Source: an uncultured Pirellulaceae bacterium
GTDB lineage: Bacteria; Planctomycetota; Planctomycetia; Pirellulales; Pirellulaceae
DNA: 47,384 bases
Assembly: GCA_938036435.1 (NCBI GenBank)
Contig: CALHPU010000105.1
Span: forward strand, 1 to 47,384
Direction: 5' to 3'
Shown here: positions 1-9,216 of the stretch, piece after piece
How the letters are laid out: every line of letters begins with the position of its first letter
Numbering within the stretch: the first letter of the stretch is position 1
Translations under genes and position numbers: made by a program
The notes under the pieces: generated by a model
The model's database searches: none
What the model was told of the DNA's origin: nothing
The model's input: the letters and a program-made list of their open reading frames with translations, nothing else

Positions 1-998
1 ACTTTATCGCGCAACGTATTTTGATATCCCTGAGGATTGGCTTGATGCCATTTCCATGCCGACGCGATGATCGATTCGGGATTCCGATGTGCCGGTTCCC
101 AACCGAGAATCTCTTTGGCCAGCGTCGCGTCGGCAACCAGCTGCGGAGGATCACCTGCTCGCCGTGGTCCAACAATCGCTGGAATCGGGTGGCCAGTCAC
201 TTTCCTGCAAGTCTCAATGATTTGCTTGACACTGAAACCACATCCTGTCCCAAGATTAATCTTCAATCCTTTACCGGGTTGGATCTGATCGGCGGCAGCC
301 AAATGAGCGGCACCTAAATCGTCGACGTGAATGTAGTCTCGAACGCACGTGCCGTCGGGCGTGTCCCAGTCGTCGCCAAAAATTGTCACGTACTTACGCT
401 GACCAAGGGCAACCTGAAGAACAATAGGAATGAGATGTGATTCAGGGTCATGGTCTTCTCCTATGCGACCATCCTCCGACGCCCCAGCAGCGTTGAAGTA
501 CCGCAGTGCTGCATACCCCAAACCATAAGCTGCCGAATAGTCTTCGAGCGCGCGTTCGATCACCAATTTCGTAAATCCATACGGGTTGACCGGCTGTTGG
601 GGAGTCTGTTCTGAAATCGGAATACTCTCGGGAACTCCATAAGTCGCACAAGTGCTGGAGAAAACGAACCGATTTACCTCCGTTAAACGCATGGCCTCTA
701 ATAATTCAAGCGTCGCTTTGACATTGTTTTGATAATACAACGCCGGATCAACAACCGATTCGCCAACCAAAGCGCAGGCAGCGAAATGCATCACCGTATC
801 AATTTGGTGAGCGCAAAGAATTTTTGAGACCAACTTGCGATCGGCCATATCCCCCACGATCAACTGCCCAGCAGTCACCGCTTCGGCGAATCCTGTTGAG
901 AGGTTGTCCAATACGACAACTTGATGGCCGGCGGCGTCCAATTGCCGAACCATGTGGGAGCCAATGTAGCCGGCTCCGCCGACGACGAGTACATTCAT
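1..998 (-). CDS. galE: UDP-glucose 4-epimerase (3' end cut by window edge)
   Basis: Interconverts UDP-glucose and UDP-galactose (NAD-dependent, cytoplasmic), supplying galactose units for surface glycans. The frame reads from ATG at 998 to the window edge without a stop, about 332 residues, so only the last few codons are missing for a family of about 330-340. The start MNVLVVGGAGYIGSH is a Rossmann NAD-binding loop (GxxGxxG). The SSTCATYG stretch carries the catalytic Ser/Thr, and YGFTK with Tyr at about residue 140 is the SDR YxxxK pair. RYFNAAGA and RDYIHVDD are further GalE signatures. The gene starts 22 bp after the stop of the upstream glycosyltransferase on the same strand, which suggests one transcript. 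The family call is firm; a related UDP-sugar epimerase such as a GalNAc-active form cannot be excluded. Confidence 0.93.
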   Translation of the reverse strand, partial: MNVLVVGGAGYIGSHMVRQLDAAGHQVVVLDNLSTGFAEAVTAGQLIVGDMADRKLVSKILCAHQIDTVMHFAACALVGESVVDPALYYQNNVKATLELLEAMRLTEVNRFVFSSTCATYGVPESIPISEQTPQQPVNPYGFTKLVIERALEDYSAAYGLGYAALRYFNAAGASEDGRIGEDHDPESHLIPIVLQVALGQRKYVTIFGDDWDTPDGTCVRDYIHVDDLGAAHLAAADQIQPGKGLKINLGTGCGFSVKQIIETCRKVTGHPIPAIVGPRRAGDPPQLVADATLAKEILGWEPAHRNPESIIASAWKWHQANPQGYQNTLRDK

Positions 999-1020
999 AT
1001 TTAAACTGCGTTGTTAAGTT

Positions 1021-2988
1021 TCAACTGGAATTTGAGGCGTTCGGACTCATGTCACCTGCCCCAATTAAGTGAGCGACGGTGCGGTTGGGATGGTGCATTG
1101 CGAACCATTGCCCCGCAAACGCTTCGGCAGAGCTTCGATAATGTTCGAAATGCGTCACCATTTCTTTGACCGCAACATCCAAGTGCCTCTGGTCAGCAAC
1201 GATGATCCCGACACTTCCCAAAGCAACTTCTGTCGCAACAGCGGAGCTGGGCTGATTGCCTTGGGTGGCAGCCACCGTGGCAGTGTGTTTGTCGTTGGTT
1301 GTCGCGTTAGTACCTGCGGCGGTCGATCTTCGGGATTTTGGAGCAGGTAGGCTATCGGCAGATTTTGTTTCTCCGTTGAGCACCAACATGGACGCCGACA
1401 GTTGTCTGATCATCGCAGTGGAATTACCGAACGCATTGCTGATCGTTACATGAACCGTTTCTGTTGAGCAGTGCAGCCGAAACAAAGCGTTGGGCAAACG
1501 ATCACCAGCGCGATGGCCAATGATTTGAACGTCGTCGGCGACCGATTTGTCGGCACAGTCTCTTTGGGTGACATTGATCCGGCAGTAAGTCCCCGAGATC
1601 TGCGGCCACTTCCACTGAAAATCGATCTTCAATAAACCTTCTTCGGGTTGCCGGTTCAGCGAAAACTCGAAAGGGTGTTTCTCGCCATCAAACGAGATCG
1701 TGCCACCGCTGGAGGGAGCATTCTTAAGACTCCATTCCAATTCTTCGATTTCCAACCTGCGTGCATCCTTGGACGTGGCTGCAATTGTGTCCGCGTAGCT
1801 GAATATTGGTTCTGCAATCTGCGAGGCAAGCCAGCTGCCTGCGGGAACGATCAGCGGTTTTCCGCAGGAGAGCATTTCGCCCAGTACGCCTGCACGGCGG
1901 CTGAAATAGGCGCGGCTGTCGTACATCAACAGCCCACAATCAGCACTCCGAAGAAATTCAATGTAATCGGGCCGGCTAAGTGGATGGGCATAGTACTTGA
2001 ACGGACAATGGACGGCCGAGTTCACCTCACAATCGTCCAATGGAGTTCGCAATTCAATTTTCTCTTTGCGTAAAATCTTCTTACGTGGACGTTGAATCGC
2101 AATTTTGATTTTTCCAGTGACCAGATGGCTGCTCCAGAGCTTGTCCACTAGAGGTTGCAGGTATTCGGAGCAACCTTTCTCTCGACGAATTTGCCCCGGG
2201 CAAGCAAACTTTAGAGCCCGCTGCTTTCCATCAAATTGCTCATTCAGGTCAGCCGTCGGCTCTTCTTTCGACTGCAACGCAAACTCTGGAGCCACCGGAT
2301 ACGGAAGCGTTTGGAAAACTCCAACGTCCAGACGATTGTACTGGTCCGCCAAAGGCTGGGAGGTAGTGTAGAAGAACAACCGGTGGCACGTGAGCTCGGC
2401 CAGCGACGCTTGGAACGACAGCCGAGCGAGATTTTCGGTTATTTTTTGGGAATCGTATTCCGGTGTTCGACCATCAAAGATATTGAAGTGGAACTGCAAA
2501 TGCCAGTTTGCCAAGACCGACCTAGGGTTGGCTCTCATGTACTTTGCCAACCCCATTAGTTCCAGTTCAGAAACGGTCGTTAGGAAAACTTGATCTTCTT
2601 CAGCGATCGGATGCTTGTCAAAAAATAATTGGAACTCTCTAGCAAACTTCGAGACCAACCAAGCGCGGCGGCGATGGAAACGACGCAGGGAAAAAACTGC
2701 CTTCGTGCGCTGCCAGCCAGTTGTTGAATTTAGATCCGCAGGGTGTCGACGCGAACGCTTGAGGTGCCGCAACCCTGCGAGGCAGCTATCTTTTTGATAT
2801 ACGGTCTCGGTGAATGCAGGAATCGCGTGTGTTCCGGCGACCGTCAAATCAGCCGCGACTTTCCGATTGGCTGCCACGATGGTCTCGAACCCGAGTTCCT
2901 TTGCTGCCGCGACGATGCAAGTCGAGTAGTCGTAGTGATGCCCACCACGGTTAACAAGCGACTGATCAATTAGAAAAAAACGGGCCAA
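1021..2988 (-). CDS. GT-B-like glycosyltransferase, large
   Basis: A 655-residue protein beginning MARFFLIDQSLVNRGGHHYD, a start typical of glycosyltransferases whose N-terminal strand is followed by a glycine-rich acceptor loop. There is no signal peptide, so it is probably cytoplasmic. Around residues 365-400 the segment GVLGEMLSCGKPLIVPAGSW resembles the GT4-type donor-binding region (E...GKP), and the preceding 'CGLLMYDSRAYFSRR' stretch fits the same fold. The last 200 residues are divergent, with a low-complexity Ser/Thr/Ala linker (about 550-590), and are not recognised. It lies upstream of galE with a 22-bp gap, so a role in galactose-containing polysaccharide synthesis is an inference. 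Donor and acceptor are unknown. Confidence 0.7.
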   Translation of the reverse strand: MARFFLIDQSLVNRGGHHYDYSTCIVAAAKELGFETIVAANRKVAADLTVAGTHAIPAFTETVYQKDSCLAGLRHLKRSRRHPADLNSTTGWQRTKAVFSLRRFHRRRAWLVSKFAREFQLFFDKHPIAEEDQVFLTTVSELELMGLAKYMRANPRSVLANWHLQFHFNIFDGRTPEYDSQKITENLARLSFQASLAELTCHRLFFYTTSQPLADQYNRLDVGVFQTLPYPVAPEFALQSKEEPTADLNEQFDGKQRALKFACPGQIRREKGCSEYLQPLVDKLWSSHLVTGKIKIAIQRPRKKILRKEKIELRTPLDDCEVNSAVHCPFKYYAHPLSRPDYIEFLRSADCGLLMYDSRAYFSRRAGVLGEMLSCGKPLIVPAGSWLASQIAEPIFSYADTIAATSKDARRLEIEELEWSLKNAPSSGGTISFDGEKHPFEFSLNRQPEEGLLKIDFQWKWPQISGTYCRINVTQRDCADKSVADDVQIIGHRAGDRLPNALFRLHCSTETVHVTISNAFGNSTAMIRQLSASMLVLNGETKSADSLPAPKSRRSTAAGTNATTNDKHTATVAATQGNQPSSAVATEVALGSVGIIVADQRHLDVAVKEMVTHFEHYRSSAEAFAGQWFAMHHPNRTVAHLIGAGDMSPNASNSS

Positions 2989-3612
2989 CTTGCCAACCTT
3001 CCTCGTGGCGTTGCTAAAAAGCGGGAATTGCGGTGTCGCTCAACCACGTCCTGCGGTGAGTCTTCCCTCGATTTCGTTGATGGTATGGCAAATTGGGCTA
3101 TCAAGTCAATTGCATTAGGAACTTGTATGCCAACAGTGCCCCGTTACGTTTGAGATAAACGATAGTTTCTAATATGGCGTTCCTCTCCGATGCGTGAAAA
3201 CTTGCCCCTGAGAGACGAGCTTCGTAATTTTCTGTCCCCAATTCGTGCCTGGAACGCCAAAGTGGCTCTCCGATCCAAGTTGAATCTACAAATGGACTCA
3301 AGTGACTAAGGCTTCAAACGCTTCCAGCTTGCAAATTCTGTGTGATTATTTAGTGGCAAACAGAATATGCCCCCGCTTTTACGTTGGAAAGCAGCAATTG
3401 AATCGCATTGTACGACTAAAATTATAAGTCCACGAAATCGAAAATGACCGTGTAACATAATACTGGTCGTCTTTAGATCGCAGTTTTGTTTTGCCCCACG
3501 TAAAGACGAGGCATGATAAGACTGGTAAATTGGGCCGTGGCTGGGTCGGTTTATCAGGCGATCTAAGATAAACGCCATAAGATTCTTCTCCCTATTATTT
3601 CTAGGACTGAAA
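2989..3612. other. intergenic region between divergent glycan genes
   Basis: Six hundred bases between the minus-strand glycosyltransferase and the plus-strand sulfatase. Short open frames occur on both strands but none has a convincing start, composition or recognisable product. Weak sigma70-like elements can be found: TTGACT and TACCAT with an 18-base spacer reading toward the glycosyltransferase (3109 to 3080), and TTGAAT plus TTATAA with an 18-base spacer reading toward the sulfatase (3398-3427). I see no repeat or RNA gene. Confidence 0.4.
3080..3109 (-). promoter_or_regulatory. possible sigma70-type promoter for glycosyltransferase-galE
   Basis: On the minus strand a TTGACT hexamer (3109-3104) and a TACCAT hexamer (3085-3080) are separated by 18 bases, about 95 bases upstream of the glycosyltransferase ATG. 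The -10 box is poor, so this is tentative. Confidence 0.25.
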
Positions 3613-5097
3613 GTGTTAACTCGTTTACTTCTTCTTTTGGTTATCTCTAGCCGCACTTGGACAGGCCACGCATTTGCTCAAGCTACGAACGTTCTGCTGG
3701 TGATCGCGGATGACCTCGGATCGGACTCGCTGAACTTGTTCTCGGGTACCGGTGGCCCTCCGACTCCAACGTTAGATTCATTGGCCAACACCGGCGTCCG
3801 ATTCACCAATTGCTGGGGAAGCCCAACTTGCTCGCCTGCCCGCGCTCAAATTCTAACTGGCCGGTATGGTTTTCGAACCGGCGTCGGAAACGTCGGTGCT
3901 GTTCCGTCATTAGACGAAGGAACCATTGCTCAAGCGTTCAAGTCAGGCGGTTATGCCTCTGGTTGTTTCGGTAAGTGGCATTTGGCTAACCAGACCAATG
4001 GAAATCGCACCAATCCAAATTTGATGGGATTCGATCACTACAGTGGAAATCTTGGTGGCGGACTGCAAAATTATTCTTCGTGGACGAAAATTACAAACGG
4101 TATGGTCGCCAACGGTCCAAACAACCCGGAGACTAACTATGCCACCAGCCAAGTTGCGACGGAGGCTTCCAATTGGATTCAGCAGCGCGGTAGCAATCCT
4201 TGGTTCTGTTGGGTGGCGTTTAACGCGCCGCATGCCCCGTTTCATCTTCCACCCTCTGACTTGCACTCGTCCAATCTGACCGGGACAAATGCCGACATAG
4301 CCGCAAACCCACGCGATTACTACTTGGCAATGGTCGAAGCCATGGACACAGAAATCGGTCGAATTTTGGATGAGATGGATCCAGCGGTGCGTGCTAACAC
4401 TGTCGTTATTTTCGTGGGGGACAACGGAACTCCCGGTCAGGTCACTCCCAACCCCGAAGTTTTTACTGGTTCCAAAGGGAGCCTGTTTGAGGGAGGGGTT
4501 AGAATTCCTTGTATTATGAGCGGTTCAATCGTGCAGGCTCCCGGTCGTGCACACGACGGATTGATCTCGCTGGTTGATCTCTTCACAACACTTTTGGATG
4601 CCGCAGGGGTTAGCGAAAGTGTTATCCCCGAGGGTGCAGCCACAGATTCGCAGTCATTCGCTTCCTATCTGTCGGACTCAAACGCTCCCCCCGTACGTAC
4701 CTGCCAGTTTACGGAGCGGTTCGTATCTCCGTCGTCAGCACCAAGCAATAACGATGGGAAGACGATTAGGTTGGGAGATTGGAAACTGATTCGCAATGAC
4801 AATGGCGCAGAGAGTTTCTTTAATCTTCCCGACGAAAATACAAATCTGGCTGATGGTTCATTGACAGCGACCGAGCAGACTCAATATCAAGTATTGAACA
4901 ACAAATTGGACAGCCTGCTTGCCGACGCGCTGCTGGGGGATGTGAACCTTGATGCGGTAGTCAATTTCGATGATATCCCGTCTTTCATTAATTTGCTTTC
5001 TAGTGGAACGTACCAATTAGAAGCAGATTGCGACCAAAACGGACTGGTTGACTTCGCCGATATCTCGGCCTTCATTGATATCTTGATCGGTCGGTAA
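3613..5097 (+). CDS. secreted sulfatase with C-terminal dockerin-like repeat
   Basis: A 494-residue sulfatase that removes sulfate esters, probably from polysaccharides outside the cytoplasm. Residues 1-23 form a signal peptide (LLLLLVISS core, cleavage near AFAQA). The formylglycine motif CSPAR has its modified Cys at residue 73. Metal ligands are visible as D33-D34 (IADD) and D270-N271 (GDNG), with active-site basic residues in GKWH (K121, H123) and H207 (NAPHAPF). The last 55 residues hold two calcium-loop-like repeats, GDVNLDAVVNFDDIPSFI and DCDQNGLVDFADISAFI, resembling the dockerin-type modules on many planctomycete secreted enzymes. The start is GTG at 3613; no in-frame ATG lies close upstream. 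It stands between glycosyltransferase genes. Substrate is unknown. Confidence 0.92.
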   Translation: MLTRLLLLLVISSRTWTGHAFAQATNVLLVIADDLGSDSLNLFSGTGGPPTPTLDSLANTGVRFTNCWGSPTCSPARAQILTGRYGFRTGVGNVGAVPSLDEGTIAQAFKSGGYASGCFGKWHLANQTNGNRTNPNLMGFDHYSGNLGGGLQNYSSWTKITNGMVANGPNNPETNYATSQVATEASNWIQQRGSNPWFCWVAFNAPHAPFHLPPSDLHSSNLTGTNADIAANPRDYYLAMVEAMDTEIGRILDEMDPAVRANTVVIFVGDNGTPGQVTPNPEVFTGSKGSLFEGGVRIPCIMSGSIVQAPGRAHDGLISLVDLFTTLLDAAGVSESVIPEGAATDSQSFASYLSDSNAPPVRTCQFTERFVSPSSAPSNNDGKTIRLGDWKLIRNDNGAESFFNLPDENTNLADGSLTATEQTQYQVLNNKLDSLLADALLGDVNLDAVVNFDDIPSFINLLSSGTYQLEADCDQNGLVDFADISAFIDILIGR

Positions 5098-5263
5098 TCG
5101 GCTTATCAATAGGCAGCCCAGTTTACCAAAACAGGGTTGGCATTGACCCATTTCAATAAAATGTTGTAGAAATCGTCCTGGGTTAGATAGCAGGTGCGCT
5201 ACATCATCTAGCCTGATCGCAAGGACGCGACCCACGATAGTCAAACAATGGGAATGGCCACAG

Positions 5264-6175
5264 ATGGCTAACAAGAAACACATCGTCATATTGCCGTACT
5301 TCTGCCAAGAGGAAGTCGATCGGTATCTCAAGATCGCAGACAAGATCGCCTCTTTTCCTGAACCCAAAGTCGAGGTTCATTATCTTCTCGCGGCCAGTCC
5401 TCGCACTGAGCCAAATGCACAACTTGCAGCCGCTTACGAGAAACTGGGAAAGGTGATCTCGTTCCAATGCCCAACGCAGATCTTCGGTTATCCAGAAGGC
5501 CCCGGTGCGATGTTCTGGGACTGCATGGAATACATCAGCGCGAATTTCCCGGGAAATGATGGGTTCAGTCTCTGGCTGGAATCCGACATGGCGCCGATCA
5601 AACCCGACTGGATCGATCGACTGTCAGAGCAATGGTACGGTTTTGAACAGCTACCCATCATGATGGGATGCTACGTCCCTGAAGTTTACAAAAAGCGTTT
5701 GTTCAAAGCGAAAAAGCTGTTGCTCGAACCTCACATCAATGGCGGCGCGTGCTATGCAATGGACTTCGCTCGTCAGATGCCCGCCGAGGCGCGGACAGGC
5801 GTCTTCGACATGGCTGTGTTTCAGTACGCTCAAGCAAAATCTCGAGCGATGAGCACCAAACAGATTGCGTTTTCGACTCACGGGCGGGTACGACGTGACT
5901 TGATGGATTGCGAAAAAGTCCTGTTGCACGGATTCATGCAAGAGAAGGATCAGTTCATTGACCAGTGCCTGGCACCTTTAACCGAACGTGAACTTAAGTC
6001 CGCGGCGTGGAATCCATTGATGGAGAAGATCGAGACGGCCAACCGCAAGTTGCGAGTTTGGTTTGTTCGTAAGGGACGCCGAGCGATGCTTGAGAATATG
6101 TTTTTGGCAAAGAAGCAGTTTGACCAATCGGACCGAGGGGCCGTTTTGCCCGTCCCCGTGAAGCGAGCAGCGTAG
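5264..6175 (+). CDS. putative GT-A-like glycosyltransferase
   Basis: A 303-residue soluble protein with no signal peptide. The N-terminus MANKKHIVILPYFCQEEVDR and the alternating hydrophobic strands over the first 100 residues suggest a nucleotide-sugar-binding GT-A fold. LWLESDMAPIKPDW contains an acidic ESD triad at residues 106-108 where a DxD metal motif would sit, and a later HINGGACYAMD segment resembles the acceptor-side region of such enzymes. A basic C-terminus (NRKLRVWFVRKGRRAM) could touch the membrane. It is followed after 57 bp by a clear GT4 enzyme on the same strand, supporting a joint role in glycan assembly. Family membership is inferred from these motifs only; the activity is not established. 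Confidence 0.6.
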   Translation: MANKKHIVILPYFCQEEVDRYLKIADKIASFPEPKVEVHYLLAASPRTEPNAQLAAAYEKLGKVISFQCPTQIFGYPEGPGAMFWDCMEYISANFPGNDGFSLWLESDMAPIKPDWIDRLSEQWYGFEQLPIMMGCYVPEVYKKRLFKAKKLLLEPHINGGACYAMDFARQMPAEARTGVFDMAVFQYAQAKSRAMSTKQIAFSTHGRVRRDLMDCEKVLLHGFMQEKDQFIDQCLAPLTERELKSAAWNPLMEKIETANRKLRVWFVRKGRRAMLENMFLAKKQFDQSDRGAVLPVPVKRAA

Positions 6176-6232
6176 AATTTTTGCCGAGGCATCAACGATG
6201 ACTCGCAAGCTAAATCAATCAGCGGAGCGACC

Positions 6233-7546
6233 ATGTCTGAAATTTCCGTTAGCCATTTCAACACCTTCCCCTACGGTGGTGCGGCGACGGCATCGCTTCG
6301 GACACATACCAAATTGCGTGAGCAAGGTGTCGACAGCAGGTACTATTGGTTTCGAGACCAACGCCACGGCACGCACGCTCCACACGTCAATCAGATCAAA
6401 CTTGCCTCGCCGAAAACCTCTTTTCTAAAAAGCCTGTTCGCTAAGAAGAAATTACGTCAGCGGCAAAAAGAGATTTACCGTTTGTTCGACACGCATCTTC
6501 TGGATCGTGATCCGGCGTTAGAGACGTTTTCGATGGCGCGTCTGCCGGAAGCCAGCGGGCTTCCTGCCGATGCGAGCCACGTGGATGTTGTCCACATGCA
6601 TTGGATTTCCTTTTTTGCCGACTACCCAAGTTTTATAGGATCCATTCCGCAGCACGTCCCCATTGTATGGACGTTGCATGACATGAACCCATTCACTGGC
6701 GGCTGTCACTACTCCGGCGGCTGCGAGCGTTTTAAATCCGGGTGCGGCAATTGTCCTCAAGTCATCTCGCCGGATCCACGCGATGTTTCGGTCGATTCGA
6801 TCAAAGTCAAACACGCGGCGCTCAAGCAGCGTGAAATACACGTAACGGCCCCCAGCCAGTGGATGTTGGATCTGGCGAAACAGAGTCCAGTTTGGCCCGC
6901 GGGGACGACTTTCAATAAAATCCACCTCGGATTTGATCTAGATAATTTCTTTCCCGAGGACCGCGCTGCCGCTAGGCAGGAGCTTGGAATTGAATCCAAC
7001 GCGGTGTTGGTCGCGTTCGGTGCCGATGATTTGAACAGCCAACGCAAAGGTTTCCACCACCTGCTGGCCGCTCTCAAGCAGATCAAAACAGACTGCAAGG
7101 TGGAATGCCTTGTCTTTGGTGGTGGTGAGTTACCGAACGAACCCGACCTTCCACCAATTCATCATCTGGGATTTATTAATTCGCCCGACCGGCAACGTCT
7201 GGCATACAGTGCGTCGGACATCGTGATCGTGCCCTCGCGCGAGGACAACCAACCCCAAGTCGGGTTGGAGGCGATGGCTTGTGGTGTACCAGTGGTTGCC
7301 TTTGATGCTGGCGGCATCCCCGAATATGTCCGCGATGGCGAGACGGGGTGCCTTGTGGAGCTTGGTGACGAAAAATCTCTGGCGAAGAAAATTTCGGGGT
7401 TGAGTGATCTTGGGTCGTTTCGGAAGCGTCTTGGTACCGCCGCACTCTCCATGGTCCAAAACGAATTCGAGCTTGCGAAGCAAACGCAAGCCTACAATGA
7501 TCTTTATCATTCAATCATCAGGCAATCTGCGACGCGTGCCGCATAG
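6233..7546 (+). CDS. glycosyltransferase family 4-like enzyme
   Basis: A 437-residue GT-B enzyme transferring a sugar from a nucleotide donor, probably to a growing surface polysaccharide in the cytoplasm. The N-terminal loop NTFPYGGAATASLR fits the GT4 acceptor side. Residues 148-177 contain HDMNPFTGGCHYSGGC followed by a GCGNCP stretch with cysteines at 158, 164, 171 and 174, a signature seen in colanic-acid-type (WcaL-like) transferases. The C-terminal domain has SREDNQPQVGLEAMACGVP and AGGIPEYV, the GT4 donor-binding E(x7)E region. ATG at 6233 begins MSEISVSH. It is the last gene of the plus-strand glycan run and converges on trkA with a 22-bp gap. Confidence 0.88.
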   Translation: MSEISVSHFNTFPYGGAATASLRTHTKLREQGVDSRYYWFRDQRHGTHAPHVNQIKLASPKTSFLKSLFAKKKLRQRQKEIYRLFDTHLLDRDPALETFSMARLPEASGLPADASHVDVVHMHWISFFADYPSFIGSIPQHVPIVWTLHDMNPFTGGCHYSGGCERFKSGCGNCPQVISPDPRDVSVDSIKVKHAALKQREIHVTAPSQWMLDLAKQSPVWPAGTTFNKIHLGFDLDNFFPEDRAAARQELGIESNAVLVAFGADDLNSQRKGFHHLLAALKQIKTDCKVECLVFGGGELPNEPDLPPIHHLGFINSPDRQRLAYSASDIVIVPSREDNQPQVGLEAMACGVPVVAFDAGGIPEYVRDGETGCLVELGDEKSLAKKISGLSDLGSFRKRLGTAALSMVQNEFELAKQTQAYNDLYHSIIRQSATRAA

Positions 7547-7568
7547 TTCTGGCGGTTGAGTCGAAACG

Positions 7569-8912
7569 CTAGGCCTGTTTCACGAACATCCCGACGCAAG
7601 CATCAACGACGTCGTCTTCGACGATCACCACAACACTATCGCCAGCGTGCAAGCGGTCGCTTGCCGATGGCACACGCACGGTATCTTGTTGAACAACGGC
7701 GACAATCAAGCATCGGTCGGGCAAGCCCATCTCCATAATCTTAGACTCAGTTACCGCAGACCCGTCGGCAATCTCGAGCTCAAGAATGTTGATCAGACCA
7801 CCAGGCAATTTAGCGCGTGAGACAACGACGCCCTCGTTCAAGAATCCCATGATCTGCTTGGCCATCACCTCGCGCTGACTGACCGCCTTGCCAATTCCTA
7901 ATCGCCCCAAGACCGAGACATAATCCGGATTGGCGATCAGCGCCATGACTTGATCGGCACCAAGATCGTTGGCCTCGACGCCTAGCATCATGTTGACCTC
8001 GTCTTCTCCCGTTGCAGCAACAAAAACGTCAGCCGTGCCAACTCGCATCTCTTCGAGAAATTCCCGGCCTTTGGCATCACCGCGAATCACCGTGGCACGC
8101 TCTAGAAGGTTTGCCAAAATGTTGCTGCGATAGTCGTCTTGTTCGATAATCGTAACCTTGAAAGTTTCTCGTTCGAGCATTCTGGCGAGATGCAATCCCG
8201 TTTCCCCACCGCCAGCAATCACAACTCGACGGACCGTCGAGTCACCCATCTTGAACAGCGTTTTAATCGGCCCCATATCGCCGGGATGGGCGAACACCGT
8301 GACCTTGTCGCCGATCTGCATGGTGTCATCAGCCGAAGCGATCCACATGCGCTGCTCACGCTGAATCGTTCCGATCCGCACATTGGCGGGCAAACCCAAC
8401 TCTCGCACCGGCAAGCTGGTTAGTTTTCCTTCTTGCCCTACGATAAATTCCTGCACTTCCAGTTCGCCGCGTGCAAATTGCTCCACGACGATCGAGCCCG
8501 GACCGCGAATTCCTCTGGCCAACTCCAACGCCGAAAGATGCTCCAGCGACATCATGCGGTCAATCTTAAAATGACGCTGGTAGTCAAACGTACTCAGATC
8601 ACGGAAGACGGGCGAATAAACTCGCGCGATTGATCGATGTGCTCCCATCGCTTTTGCCATGCTGGCTGCCACAATGTTGACTTCGTCGGATCCCGTCACT
8701 GCCAGACACAGATCCGCCGTGCTGATGCCCGCCTGAAACAGAACGCTCGATTGCGAGGCAGATCCAGTAATGGCTCGCACGTCTAGTTCTTCGTTGATGC
8801 GGCTGACGCGGTCTGCGTCCGTGTCGACCACCGTCACGCTGTGTTCGCCTTGGCACAACAGGTCAGCGATAGAATGACCGACGTTTCCTGCACCCAATAC
8901 CACGATATTCAT
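7569..8912 (-). CDS. trkA: Trk potassium uptake regulatory subunit TrkA
   Basis: Peripheral NAD(H)-binding protein that gates a Trk/Ktr-type potassium channel. It contains two RCK units: MNIVVLGAGNVG (G7, G9, G12) opens the first Rossmann fold, and RRVVIAGGGETG begins the second at about residue 230. Each is followed by an RCK_C-like region; the last one ends DSVVVIVEDD. At 447 residues it matches full-length double-RCK TrkA. I start at ATG 8912; one codon upstream is a TTG that would add a single residue. No TrkH or KtrB membrane partner is in the window, so the channel subunit must be encoded elsewhere. Confidence 0.93.
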   Translation of the reverse strand: MNIVVLGAGNVGHSIADLLCQGEHSVTVVDTDADRVSRINEELDVRAITGSASQSSVLFQAGISTADLCLAVTGSDEVNIVAASMAKAMGAHRSIARVYSPVFRDLSTFDYQRHFKIDRMMSLEHLSALELARGIRGPGSIVVEQFARGELEVQEFIVGQEGKLTSLPVRELGLPANVRIGTIQREQRMWIASADDTMQIGDKVTVFAHPGDMGPIKTLFKMGDSTVRRVVIAGGGETGLHLARMLERETFKVTIIEQDDYRSNILANLLERATVIRGDAKGREFLEEMRVGTADVFVAATGEDEVNMMLGVEANDLGADQVMALIANPDYVSVLGRLGIGKAVSQREVMAKQIMGFLNEGVVVSRAKLPGGLINILELEIADGSAVTESKIMEMGLPDRCLIVAVVQQDTVRVPSASDRLHAGDSVVVIVEDDVVDACVGMFVKQA

Positions 8913-9216
8913 CAATCACTTTTCAACGGAAGTAGCTAAACGGCCAATGGGGGTAAATTTTAGCCAATCAACGTTGCGCGGGCGAGGGGAAGCTCCATCG
9001 GCAAACGGCTTTGTTCGAGGTCCCTGACGATTGGAAAAATCCAAAGAATCGATTCACAACGAAAAAATGCTCGGTAGACGTGTCTGGGTCGTTTGGATTG
9101 TTGTGTCGAGACAAGGTGAAGTCAATTGTTGAACGTTGTTTTGCCGTTTCTATCTATAGTTTTCCCCTTGTCCGTGCGTTGTCGCATTCGTTTCCCCAAA
9201 ACTTCGAAATTTAACG
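8913..9216. other. intergenic region between trkA and TPR gene (divergent)
   Basis: About 300 bases with no supported gene. It must carry promoters for both neighbours. A loose TTGAAC/TATCTA pair with a 16-base spacer near 9130-9160 faces the TPR gene, but it is weak. No repeat arms were found here. Confidence 0.3.

Noticed and set aside
3306..3656. 116-codon minus-strand frame in the gap before the first sulfatase
   Set aside because: It overlaps the sulfatase start region, has no ribosome site or recognisable motif, and its composition is irregular.
5098..5263. Possible terminator after the first sulfatase
   Set aside because: No stem with a T-run could be found; a TAGCCTGATCGCAAGG stretch slightly resembles a repeat arm but has no partner arm.
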